A stretch of 45,926 bases of DNA. Origin: an uncultured bacterium (GTDB lineage Bacteria > Patescibacteriota > Minisyncoccia > Moranbacterales > GWC2-37-73). Location: NCBI GenBank assembly GCA_903861715.1, contig CAIOVI010000038.1, positions 1 through 45,926 of the forward strand, written 5' to 3'. The notes beneath the pieces are model-generated. The model was not told the DNA's origin and ran no database searches. It saw only the letters and a program-made list of their open reading frames with translations. The translations under genes and the position numbers were made by a program. Below are positions 23,046 through 29,903 of the stretch, piece after piece (position 1 is the stretch's first letter; each line of letters starts with the position of its first letter).

Positions 23046-23252
23046 TAAATTTGAATGAGCTAAGTTAACTTCCAAGTGTCAGACGTAGTCCAAAAATAAA
23101 CAAATTATTAAAATTCTAAATCTAAATTTCCCTGCCTACCGGACAGGTAGGCAATTTCTAATAAAAGCTAAAATCTAAATGTCGAAAAATAAGATTTAAG
23201 TTCCTAAATTTTATTTGAAATTAAGATTTAGAAATTAGTCATTAACGCGCGT
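23046..23252. repeat. TCTAAATCTAAA inverted repeat spacer before comM
   Basis: AAATTCTAAATCTAAATTTC (about 23110) faces AAGATTTAGAAATTAG (about 23223). Between them TGCCTACC-GGACA-GGTAGGCA forms a perfect GC hairpin at about 23135-23155. No gene seen. Confidence 0.55.
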
Positions 23253-24779
23253 ATGTCTTCAAAAATTTTTTCAGCGGCGACAATTGGGCTGGAAGGAGAA
23301 GTGGTGGAGGTGGAAGTTGACGTGCTGGGATCAGGCCTGCACAATTTTTCGATTGTGGGCTTGCCAGACACAGCCGTCAAAGAATCACGCGACCGAGTGA
23401 GTAGCGCCATCAAGAATAGCGGTTTCAGGCCGCCCCATCAATGTGGCCGCATCACGGTCAATTTGGCCCCGGCTGATTTGCCGAAGGCTAGTTCGATGTA
23501 TGACTTGCCAATTGCAGTTGGACTTTTGGTAGCCACCAAACAACTGCAGTTTGATCACAAAAGCAAAATGGTGGTGGGGGAACTTTCTTTGGATGGCCGA
23601 ATCCGCAGCGTGCAAGGAATTTTGTCGATTGCTCTTTTGGCCAAAGAGAAAGGTTTTAAAGAACTTTATGTGCCAGCTGAAAATGCTAGTGAAGCGAGCG
23701 TGGTTAAAGGACTTCAGATTGTGCCAGTCGAAAATCTTTATGGCTTGGCGGATCATTTTTTGGGCAACAAGGTGATTGACTATTTTCCAACCATTGATTG
23801 CGAAAATCTTTTTCAATGTTTGGAATATGAAGCTGACATGTCACACATCAGCGGGCAAGAACATGCCAAGCGAGCGCTGGAAATTGCGGCAGCTGGCGGG
23901 CACAACGTGATTCTCAATGGACCCCCAGGCTCAGGCAAAACACTGCTGGCCAAAACCATGCCGACAATTTTGCCACGGCTGACTTTTGGAGAATCTTTGG
24001 AAATAACTAAAATCTTTTCAGTGGCCGGCAAATTGAAAAGAGGTCAAGGGCTCGTGCTGGACAGGCCATACCGCTGCCCGCACCATAGCGCTAGCGCAGT
24101 TTCACTGGTTGGCGGTGGAACTTTTCCGCGTCCAGGGGAAATAAGCTTGGCGCATCGAGGCGTGCTTTTTTTGGATGAATTTGCTGAATTTCCAAAAAAT
24201 GTGCTGGAAAATTTGCGCCAGCCTTTGGAGGATGGTATCATAACAATCTCCAGGGCCAAAGGTTCGCTGCTTTTTCCAGCCAAATTTGTGCTGGTTGCAG
24301 CCATGAATCCTTGCTATTGCGGCAATGCCACTGACCCTGAAAAAATTTGCGTTTGCACCCCAGCTCAGATTTTGCGATATCGTCAAAAAATTTCTGGTCC
24401 AATTTTGGACAGAATTGATTTGCATATTGAAGTTCCGCGGCTTAGTTTTGACAAATTGGCTGAGAAAAATCAGGGCGAAAAAAGTGCGGACATTCGCAAG
24501 CGGGTTGAGAGCGCTCGCAAAATTCAGGCTAGACGTTTTGAAAATTTGAACATCATTACCAACAGTGAAATGTCTTCAGACCAAATCAAAACTTTTTGCC
24601 AATTGGATGAGCAGTCAAAAAATTTGTTGCGCGGCGCAGTTTCAGCCATGAAATTGAGCGCTCGCGGTTATCATCGCATCATTAAAATTGCTCGAACAAT
24701 TGCTGATTTGGCTGGCGAGGAAAAAATTGCCCAGATGCATATTGCTGAAGCAATTCAATATCGGTTTAAGGCGGATTGA
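23253..24779 (+). CDS. comM: YifB/ComM family Mg-chelatase-like ATPase
   Basis: 508 residues. ComM is a hexameric helicase promoting branch migration of imported DNA in natural transformation. Residues 1-170 are the ChlI-like N-domain (SIVGLPDTAVKESRDRVSSAIKNSG). Walker A is LNGPPGSGKTLLAKT; Walker B is VLFLDEFAEF; CYCGNATDPEKICVC is the typical Cys-rich insertion; LDRIDLHIEV and SARGYHRIIKIARTIADL are sensor regions. All motifs look intact. Neighbourhood of the secretion-like cluster suggests, but does not prove, a role in DNA uptake. Confidence 0.95.
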   Translation: MSSKIFSAATIGLEGEVVEVEVDVLGSGLHNFSIVGLPDTAVKESRDRVSSAIKNSGFRPPHQCGRITVNLAPADLPKASSMYDLPIAVGLLVATKQLQFDHKSKMVVGELSLDGRIRSVQGILSIALLAKEKGFKELYVPAENASEASVVKGLQIVPVENLYGLADHFLGNKVIDYFPTIDCENLFQCLEYEADMSHISGQEHAKRALEIAAAGGHNVILNGPPGSGKTLLAKTMPTILPRLTFGESLEITKIFSVAGKLKRGQGLVLDRPYRCPHHSASAVSLVGGGTFPRPGEISLAHRGVLFLDEFAEFPKNVLENLRQPLEDGIITISRAKGSLLFPAKFVLVAAMNPCYCGNATDPEKICVCTPAQILRYRQKISGPILDRIDLHIEVPRLSFDKLAEKNQGEKSADIRKRVESARKIQARRFENLNIITNSEMSSDQIKTFCQLDEQSKNLLRGAVSAMKLSARGYHRIIKIARTIADLAGEEKIAQMHIAEAIQYRFKAD

Positions 24780-24849
24780 GCGCGCGCCCGCTAGAGGTGA
24801 AAATTTTTAAATGGTGTTTCGTTTGCATACGTTCTTATTTTTATCCCAG

Positions 24850-24903
24850 TGAAAGTGTTTTTTAGCTCTTGGAATTTTTTGACACCAAGGTAAACCACTT
24901 TCA
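24850..24903 (+). promoter_or_regulatory. nested hairpin in the spacer before the G5/RlpA gene
   Basis: TGAAAGTG (24850-24857) pairs with CACTTTCA (24896-24903), and within it CTTGG (24868-24872) pairs with CCAAG (24885-24889). The rest of the 220-base spacer is AT-rich, without another clear signal, and ends with a CGTAGATCCGTTATTC/GTAGGTTCGCATCGG-like stretch. Confidence 0.4.
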
Positions 24904-24999
24904 AGCGAAAAAATAAAAAGCATGCTTGCTCAAATAAGCGACACTAATATTTTTCGTAGATCCGTTATTCATTTGTAGGTTCGCATCGGAAATAAAAAT

Positions 25000-25971
25000 A
25001 TGCCTTCAAAAAAAAGATTCACAAAAAAACAAATATTTTTTATTTTGCTGCTACTTGGATTGGGAGCTCTTTTTTTTCAGCGCAATTTTTTTGGCAATCC
25101 TCGAGAAAGTCAAACTTTTGGAGCTGCTGCAGAAAAAAAGGTGACACTGTCAGATGGCGGATTTTTTTTTGAAGTTTCTTCGCAGACAGCAACAGTTGGC
25201 GATTTTTTACAAGAGCAAAAAATAAAACTTTCTGACCATGACATGGTGTATCCACAAGTGGATGAAAAAGTCTTTAGTGGTTCAAATATCATTATTCAAA
25301 GAGCCAAGAAAATTACGATCAAAGAAGGCGGCAAAAGTCGAGATGTCTATTCTCTGCAAAGCACGGTTGAGCAGGCGATTTGGGAAAACAAGGACATTGT
25401 GCTGGGCGATGATGATATTACGCTTCCAAGTAGGCAAACTCTGCTTAAAAATGACCTGAAAATTGCAGTCACGCATGTGCTTATCAAAGAGGAGGTTAAA
25501 GACGAACCAATTGCTTTTAAAACCGTGACAAATGAAGATGACAAATTGGGTTGGCGTATCAAAAAAACCACTCAAAAAGGCGTGGCTGGCAATCGCCAAG
25601 TGAAATATAAAGTTGTTTTATACGATGGCAAAGAAATTTCACGCAAAGTTTTGGAAAAAAATGTAACTCAGGATCCAGTGGATGAAATTGTGACGCAAGG
25701 AACTTTTGTGAAAACTGGCAAATCCTATAGCGGCGTTTCAAGTTGGTATGCTTACACAGGGACAATGGCGGCGGCAAACCCCTGGCTTCCAATGGGAAGT
25801 TATGTTAAAGTCACCAACAAGGACAATAGCAAGTCAGTGATTGTCAAAATCAATGATCGTGGACCGTTTGGCAATGGTCGCATTATTGACTTGGATAAAG
25901 TGGCGTTTGAAAAGATAGCGTCGCTTGGTCAAGGCACCGCGAATATCAAAATGGAAGTCGTGCTGAATTAG
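25000..25971 (+). CDS. YabE-like wall protein (DUF348, G5, RlpA-like barrel)
   Basis: 323 residues. Signal/anchor IFFILLLLGLGALFFQRNFFG. Residues 45-150 contain DUF348-type ubiquitin-like modules (TVGDFLQEQKIKLSDHDMVYPQVDEKV and TVEQAIWENKDIVLGDDDITLPS). A G5-like region follows (IKEEVKDEPIAFKTVTNEDDKLGWRIKKTTQKGVAGNR). The C-terminus is a RlpA/3D double-psi barrel: GVSSWYAYTG, AANPWLPMGSYVKVTN, VIVKINDRGPFGNGRIIDLDKVAFEKI with the catalytic Asp. It resembles resuscitation-promoting or YabE/YocH factors that cut peptidoglycan. The second such barrel protein in the window. Confidence 0.88.
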   Translation: MPSKKRFTKKQIFFILLLLGLGALFFQRNFFGNPRESQTFGAAAEKKVTLSDGGFFFEVSSQTATVGDFLQEQKIKLSDHDMVYPQVDEKVFSGSNIIIQRAKKITIKEGGKSRDVYSLQSTVEQAIWENKDIVLGDDDITLPSRQTLLKNDLKIAVTHVLIKEEVKDEPIAFKTVTNEDDKLGWRIKKTTQKGVAGNRQVKYKVVLYDGKEISRKVLEKNVTQDPVDEIVTQGTFVKTGKSYSGVSSWYAYTGTMAAANPWLPMGSYVKVTNKDNSKSVIVKINDRGPFGNGRIIDLDKVAFEKIASLGQGTANIKMEVVLN

Positions 25972-26112
25972 TTTATAGTTTTTAATTTTGTAAATATCCT
26001 ACGAATTCACCTGCCTACCGGCAGGCAGGCTAATATACGAATGTAAGTTTAATACTATTGGAATTATTAGTATATTCGTAAAGGATTAGTAAATTCGTGG
26101 GGAAATAATTTT
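25972..26112. repeat. spacer with GC palindrome and AATTCGTA repeats
   Basis: CCTGCCTACCGGCAGGCAGG at about 26010-26029 is a strong hairpin. Around it TACGAATTCAC, ATACGAATGTAAG, TATTCGTAAAG and AAATTCGTGG are degenerate facing copies. No gene. Confidence 0.55.
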
Positions 26113-26931
26113 ATGGATATTATTGCAAAGAAGTCACTTGGACAAAATTTCTTGAAGGATGAGTCTGTCTTAAATCATATTATTGAATCCGCAAATCTTT
26201 CAAAAGACGATGTGGTGCTTGAAATTGGCCCTGGTCAGGGAGCGCTCACAGAAAAATTGGCCGATGTTTGCAAAAAGGTGATTGCGATTGAATTGGATGA
26301 AAGATTAGTTGAGGTATTGCATACTAAATTCGTAGGTAACAATCCGCCAGCTGGCGGAGTGGAAATAATTGCCGGTGATATTTTGAAAATCAATTTGCCG
26401 GAATTAATTATTGAGCATGGTTTAGATAAAACTGGTTATAAGGTGGTTGCTAATTTGCCCTACTACATTACTTCGCCGATTGTGCGCTTGTTGCTTGAAA
26501 CAAAATATCCACCAACTGAAATGGTTGTGATGGTGCAAAAAGAAGTGGCCGAAAGAATCGTGGCCAAGCCTGGCGCGATGAGTATCCTGGCAGTTTCGGT
26601 GCAATATTATGCCAAACCGGAATTTTTGTTCACAGTTTTCAAGCAGTCTTTTGAGCCGATGCCAAAAGTGGATAGTGCGATCATACGCATAACACAAAAC
26701 ATGGAGCATGGAACAATCACTAAAGAAGAAACAAAAAAGTTTTTCCGAATTGTCAGGGCCGGATTTTCTGCCAAACGCAAAACTTTGATCAATAATCTTT
26801 CCAATGGTTTGCAGCTGGAGAAAAAAGTGGTGGAAGAAAAACTCACGTCACTTGGATTTTCTCCCAACACTCGCGCCCAGGAATTGGGAGTGGAGGATTG
26901 GAGGAAGTTAATTATCAATTTATTTAAATAA
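26113..26931 (+). CDS. rsmA: 16S rRNA dimethyladenosine transferase (KsgA)
   Basis: Dimethylates two adenines near the 3' end of 16S rRNA. 272 residues. KKSLGQNFLKDESVLNHI is the family start; VLEIGPGQGALTEKLA is SAM motif I; KVVANLPYYITSPIV is motif IV with the catalytic NLPY; MVQKEVAERI follows. Between HTKF and VEIIAGDIL is an extra VGNNPPAGG encoded by the palindrome TCCGCCAGCTGGCGGA (26343-26358), absent from typical KsgA. Catalytic parts are intact. Confidence 0.96.
   Translation: MDIIAKKSLGQNFLKDESVLNHIIESANLSKDDVVLEIGPGQGALTEKLADVCKKVIAIELDERLVEVLHTKFVGNNPPAGGVEIIAGDILKINLPELIIEHGLDKTGYKVVANLPYYITSPIVRLLLETKYPPTEMVVMVQKEVAERIVAKPGAMSILAVSVQYYAKPEFLFTVFKQSFEPMPKVDSAIIRITQNMEHGTITKEETKKFFRIVRAGFSAKRKTLINNLSNGLQLEKKVVEEKLTSLGFSPNTRAQELGVEDWRKLIINLFK
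26343..26358. repeat. perfect palindrome inside rsmA
   Basis: TCCGCCAGCTGGCGGA is self-complementary and is preceded by AAATTCGTAGG, a word also common in the spacers. It encodes NPPAGG in frame. Confidence 0.85.
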
Positions 26932-26938
26932 AATATAT

Positions 26939-26969
26939 AAAAAGCCCTAACAATTTCCAATTGTTAGGG
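26939..26969 (-). terminator. terminator of the minus-strand methyltransferase gene
   Basis: CCCTAACAA and TTGTTAGGG form a perfect stem. On the minus strand it is followed by CTTTTT, so it best suits the gene at 26987-27772. Confidence 0.8.
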
Positions 26970-26986
26970 TGGTTATAGTTGCTTGG

Positions 26987-27772
26987 TTACTTTTCAGCCA
27001 CGAAGATTGTGACTGGAAAATCATATTCAAAGTTGCCGTTGGCTTGCTTTTGAATATGCATCTTCTTTTTAATTTTGTTTGGTATTTTGGAAACAAAATC
27101 AGCCCATAGTTTGCTTTTTTCTTCTGGCATTTCTCCTGTCCCTTGTAGTTTTATTTTTGAAGAAAAACGGTTTTTGATTTCAATATGCCTGAAGCCGGCA
27201 TCGCGGAGCAGGTTAAGACATTCTTCTTCTGTGGGGAAAAATCTGTCTTCTTCGCCTTTGTTGCCTGCCAATTCATCCTTTAGATTTGCAATTTTGTTGT
27301 AGTAAGATTGTGTTTCTGAGGTTGTACAAAAGCTTACAAGAATATAGTGATTACTCTTTTTTAACACACGCAAAACTTCGCGTATGGCCAAAAGTTGTTT
27401 TTCTTTTTCAATATCATGAATTCCAAAACGAGTGATCACTAAATCGAAACGCTCACAAGCAAAAGGCATTTCACAAACATCGGCACAGATTTTTTCTGCT
27501 GCGACATCCGCCTGATCAAGCATTGCTTGGGAAAAATCAAGTAAACTAAGGTTGCAAGTTCTTCCAGACTTTTCAATTGCTTCTTTTAGGGCAATGCCAA
27601 CTTTGGCAGTGCCACACATAGCTTCCAGCACATCTAACTTCTTGGGTGGCTCTCCTATTTTTGCTATTTTAATTATTTCGCGTAGTTTGTCATCCCTGCG
27701 CAGACTTGCGTAGACGTCTCCATTCCAAGAGGACGCAATTTTGTTGTATCTTCTTAGTAATCCTGTGTTCAT
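26987..27772 (-). CDS. class I SAM-dependent methyltransferase, divergent from a TrmB-like regulator
   Basis: 261 residues. Motif I is VLEAMCGTAKVGIALKEA (Cys instead of the usual Gly-Cys-Gly order); LLDFSQAMLDQA is motif II; FDLVITRFGIHDIEKEK post II; REVLRVLKKSNHYILVSF motif III. Resembles UbiE/arsenite-type methyltransferases in general form; substrate not deducible. It has a strong AAGGAGA Shine-Dalgarno 6 bases from the ATG and a near-consensus promoter, unlike most genes here, which may mean recent acquisition. Divergently arranged with the TrmB-like gene. Confidence 0.83.
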   Translation of the reverse strand: MNTGLLRRYNKIASSWNGDVYASLRRDDKLREIIKIAKIGEPPKKLDVLEAMCGTAKVGIALKEAIEKSGRTCNLSLLDFSQAMLDQADVAAEKICADVCEMPFACERFDLVITRFGIHDIEKEKQLLAIREVLRVLKKSNHYILVSFCTTSETQSYYNKIANLKDELAGNKGEEDRFFPTEEECLNLLRDAGFRHIEIKNRFSSKIKLQGTGEMPEEKSKLWADFVSKIPNKIKKKMHIQKQANGNFEYDFPVTIFVAEK

Positions 27773-27851
27773 TATGGTCTCCTTTTTAGTGAGTTGTGAT
27801 GCCGGCCGGCTATCGCAACTTTTTAGGGAGAACTAAGTTTTCAAATAACTG

Positions 27852-27904
27852 GTTAAGTTTTTAGCTTAACTGGATAGTATACGCCAAAAAGAACAATTAG
27901 TCAA
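27852..27904 (-). promoter_or_regulatory. promoter and operator-like repeat of the methyltransferase gene
   Basis: On the minus strand TTGACT (27904-27899) and TATACT (27881-27876) are 17 bases apart. Just downstream, GTTAAG-CTAAAAA-CTTAAC is an inverted repeat at the expected transcription start, in the right place for repressor binding. Confidence 0.75.
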
Positions 27905-27938
27905 TAAAAGCAGCTATACAGCATATTAAAATATAACA

Positions 27939-27967
27939 TTGACTTTATGTAAGCCATATGTTAGAAT
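27939..27967 (+). promoter_or_regulatory. promoter of the TrmB-like gene
   Basis: TTGACT (27939-27944) and TAGAAT (27962-27967) with a 17-base spacer. The two divergent promoters are only 35 bases apart. Confidence 0.75.
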
Positions 27968-27996
27968 ATCTGTGATGACTAAATTATTCGACAAAT

Positions 27997-28803
27997 ATGG
28001 AAAAATTAGAAAAAAGATTGGAAAAACTAGGGATAGTTGGTAAAGAAGCGCAGGTCTATATTGAGCTTTTGAAGCTCAGGGAAGCTTCGGTGGCACAATT
28101 ATCCAAAAATACGGCAATTAAGCGAACAAGCGTTTATTATTGCCTTGATGCTTTGATGAAAAAAGAAATTGTGGGGCAAATAGACAAAAATGGCAAGAAG
28201 TTTTATTTTTGTGAAGATCCGAAGCGAAGCCTGGGAAATTTGGTTGAGCAACAAAAAATGGCAATTGAGGAAATGCTGCCTCAAATAAAAAATATTCTCG
28301 GAAAAGGTTCATTTTTGCCGACAATCAAAATTTATTATAACGTGAGTGGTCTGAGAAATCTTTTTGCAGATGTGGTTTCTTGCAAAGAAAAAGTTGCTCG
28401 CTATTACATGACAGACACAAGCATTAATGACTTGCTGGGAGTGACTTTTATGCGGGCAACTATCAAAAAAAGAGTAGCTGAAAAAATCAAAGCCTTATCC
28501 TTGAGAACCTTTGAATATAATTTGGATTTGACGGATGAATTGTTTTATTCTTCCAAATTTTTGCGTGAAACTAGGTTTTTGCCAAAAGACCTGAAAATTT
28601 CTCCCTATATGATTATTTATGATAATAAATCAATCATCATTGCGCCTAAGGAAAAGATTGGCTTCATTGTTGAGTCTCAGGAATTTGCCGATGCGCAGAA
28701 AGCAATTTTTGATATAATCTGGAATGGTGGCGAGGTGACTAAAATGGGAGATATCAATGGGCAAGTTCCTCAAAAAGCAACGGAGGAAGATTTGTATTAT
28801 TAG
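27997..28803 (+). CDS. TrmB-family transcriptional regulator
   Basis: 268 residues. The N-terminal winged helix (LEKLGIVGKEAQVYIELLKLREASVAQLSKNTAIKRTSVYYCLDALMKKEIV) is the TrmB domain. A short helical linker follows (LVEQQKMAIEEMLPQIKNIL), then an effector-binding-like domain (TIKIYYNVSGLRNLFADVV...). It likely controls itself and the divergent methyltransferase. The ligand is unknown. A second TrmB-like gene is at 44941-45699. Confidence 0.85.
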   Translation: MEKLEKRLEKLGIVGKEAQVYIELLKLREASVAQLSKNTAIKRTSVYYCLDALMKKEIVGQIDKNGKKFYFCEDPKRSLGNLVEQQKMAIEEMLPQIKNILGKGSFLPTIKIYYNVSGLRNLFADVVSCKEKVARYYMTDTSINDLLGVTFMRATIKKRVAEKIKALSLRTFEYNLDLTDELFYSSKFLRETRFLPKDLKISPYMIIYDNKSIIIAPKEKIGFIVESQEFADAQKAIFDIIWNGGEVTKMGDINGQVPQKATEEDLYY

Positions 28804-28921
28804 GAAATTTTTCCTCCAATATCCACTTTTAAGAGTTGATAATTTATGCTTAATTTTGGGGTCTTGAAAATAGTGCCAGGTAATAATGGGTAGTTACTAG
28901 TAGGTTTATTTTTAACACAAC

Positions 28922-28960
28922 ATATCAAATTCTTGCATATGCGACTATTTGATATATAAT
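28922..28960 (+). promoter_or_regulatory. promoter overlapped by a large palindrome (copy 1)
   Basis: ATATCAAAT (28922-28930) and ATTTGATAT (28947-28955) surround a core GCATATGC (28935-28942). The -35 TTGCAT (28933-28938) and -10 TATAAT (28955-28960), 16 bases apart, lie on the palindrome, so a bound protein would block RNA polymerase. Confidence 0.75.
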
Positions 28961-28986
28961 ATGAATAGGAATGGAGAAGGTATTTT

Positions 28987-29607
28987 TTGATATTTTTTAT
29001 GAAGAAAGACCAAAAAACAATTGGTAAAATGGCAGAAGATTTTTTGTATTCTGATGGTGTTGGAGCAACTGCCACCAAGTTTTTACTTATGGCAATTGCT
29101 ATTGGTGGGATCGCCTTTGTTGGCGCATTAGCACCAGCGTTATTTTCAATAGCTGAAGGGGCTGGGCTCAGAAAAAAATATTCCAAAAAGCAATTACAAA
29201 ATACTTTTGGACTTCTAAAGCAACGTAAGTTGGTTGAAATTATTCAAGAGAAAAATGGAAAAACTAAAGTTATTTTGACGAATACTGGAGAAAAGCGGGT
29301 GAAGGAATTTTGCTTTGAGGAGCTTAGAATTCAAAAAGCGAGAAAATGGGACAAAAAATGGCGAGTGCTTGTGTATGATATTCCTACAAAACCTAAGGTA
29401 TACAATAATGCTCGTGAGGCTTTGCGGGCAAAGATTAAAGAAATTGGGTTTGTGCAACTCCAGAAAAGTGTTTGGGTTTGTCCATATGAATGTGAAGATG
29501 AAATCCTTTTTCTTTCAGAAAGTTATCGGGTTACAAAATTTATTGAGATTTTTACCGTCGATAAAATGCTTCACAGCGAAAGGTTGAAAAGTAAATTTAA
29601 ATTGTAG
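28987..29607 (+). CDS. PaaX-like winged-helix protein with Cas2-like C-terminal domain
   Basis: 206 residues. Residues 30-55 are a membrane-like helix (FLLMAIAIGGIAFVGALAPALFSI). Residues 58-105 form a winged helix (YSKKQLQNTFGLLKQRKLVEIIQEKNGKTKVILTNTGEKRV). The C-terminal part, WRVLVYDIPTKPKVYNNAREALRAKIKEIGFVQLQKSVWVCPYECEDEI, is the ferredoxin-like domain shared by PaaX and Cas2, though no CRISPR system is present. The TTG at 28987 is 6 bases after GGAGAAGG, so it is favoured over the ATG at 28999. Flanking palindromes suggest autoregulation. Confidence 0.82.
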   Translation: MIFFMKKDQKTIGKMAEDFLYSDGVGATATKFLLMAIAIGGIAFVGALAPALFSIAEGAGLRKKYSKKQLQNTFGLLKQRKLVEIIQEKNGKTKVILTNTGEKRVKEFCFEELRIQKARKWDKKWRVLVYDIPTKPKVYNNAREALRAKIKEIGFVQLQKSVWVCPYECEDEILFLSESYRVTKFIEIFTVDKMLHSERLKSKFKL

Positions 29608-29644
29608 CTGTATGGTTGGCGTTTTTGTTATTAGAGAATAGGAT

Positions 29645-29678
29645 ATATCAAATAGTCGCATATGCAAGTATTTGATAT
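29645..29678 (+). repeat. large palindrome, copy 2 (inverted relative to copy 1)
   Basis: ATATCAAAT and ATTTGATAT surround GCATATGC. The whole is the near-exact reverse complement of 28922-28955, and lies 38 bases after the PaaX-like stop codon. Confidence 0.85.
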
Positions 29679-29751
29679 ATCTTTTTAATTTTAGTTTATA
29701 AAGGGGAAAAGGCTTGAGAATTTAGTGGAGAATATGAAAAAATGAGTGTGC

Positions 29752-29757
29752 TATAAT
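29752..29757 (+). promoter_or_regulatory. -10 box for uvrD
   Basis: TATAAT in GTGTGCTATAATAAG; no good -35. The leader of about 140 bases would contain hairpin repeat copy 1. Confidence 0.45.
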
Positions 29758-29780
29758 AAGTCATACTAAATTAGCCAGAT

Positions 29781-29832
29781 CACTGCCAGTTGCAAGGAGG
29801 CTCAACCTCCATTGTGGAGGTTGAGCCTCCAA
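29781..29832 (+). repeat. 35-bp hairpin repeat family, copy 1
   Basis: GGAGGCTCAACCTCC-ATTGT-GGAGGTTGAGCCTCC (29796-29830) preceded by a tail CACTGCCAGTTGCAA. Other copies lie at 35166, 42355 and 45765. Confidence 0.9.
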
Positions 29833-29903
29833 TGTTTGCTACTGCGAATTAAGTTAGTATCAGTTAATAAATTGCTATAAAAAACTAAAAAGCTATTCAA
29901 GAT

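Noticed and set aside
28800-29186. Minus-strand ORF of 128 residues
   Set aside because: It overlaps the palindromic promoter and the PaaX-like gene, has no family motif, and is a shadow of coding sequence.
28987-29607. CRISPR-Cas locus suggested by the Cas2-like domain
   Set aside because: No repeat-spacer array, no Cas1 and no other cas gene; the winged helix ahead of the domain fits a PaaX-like regulator.
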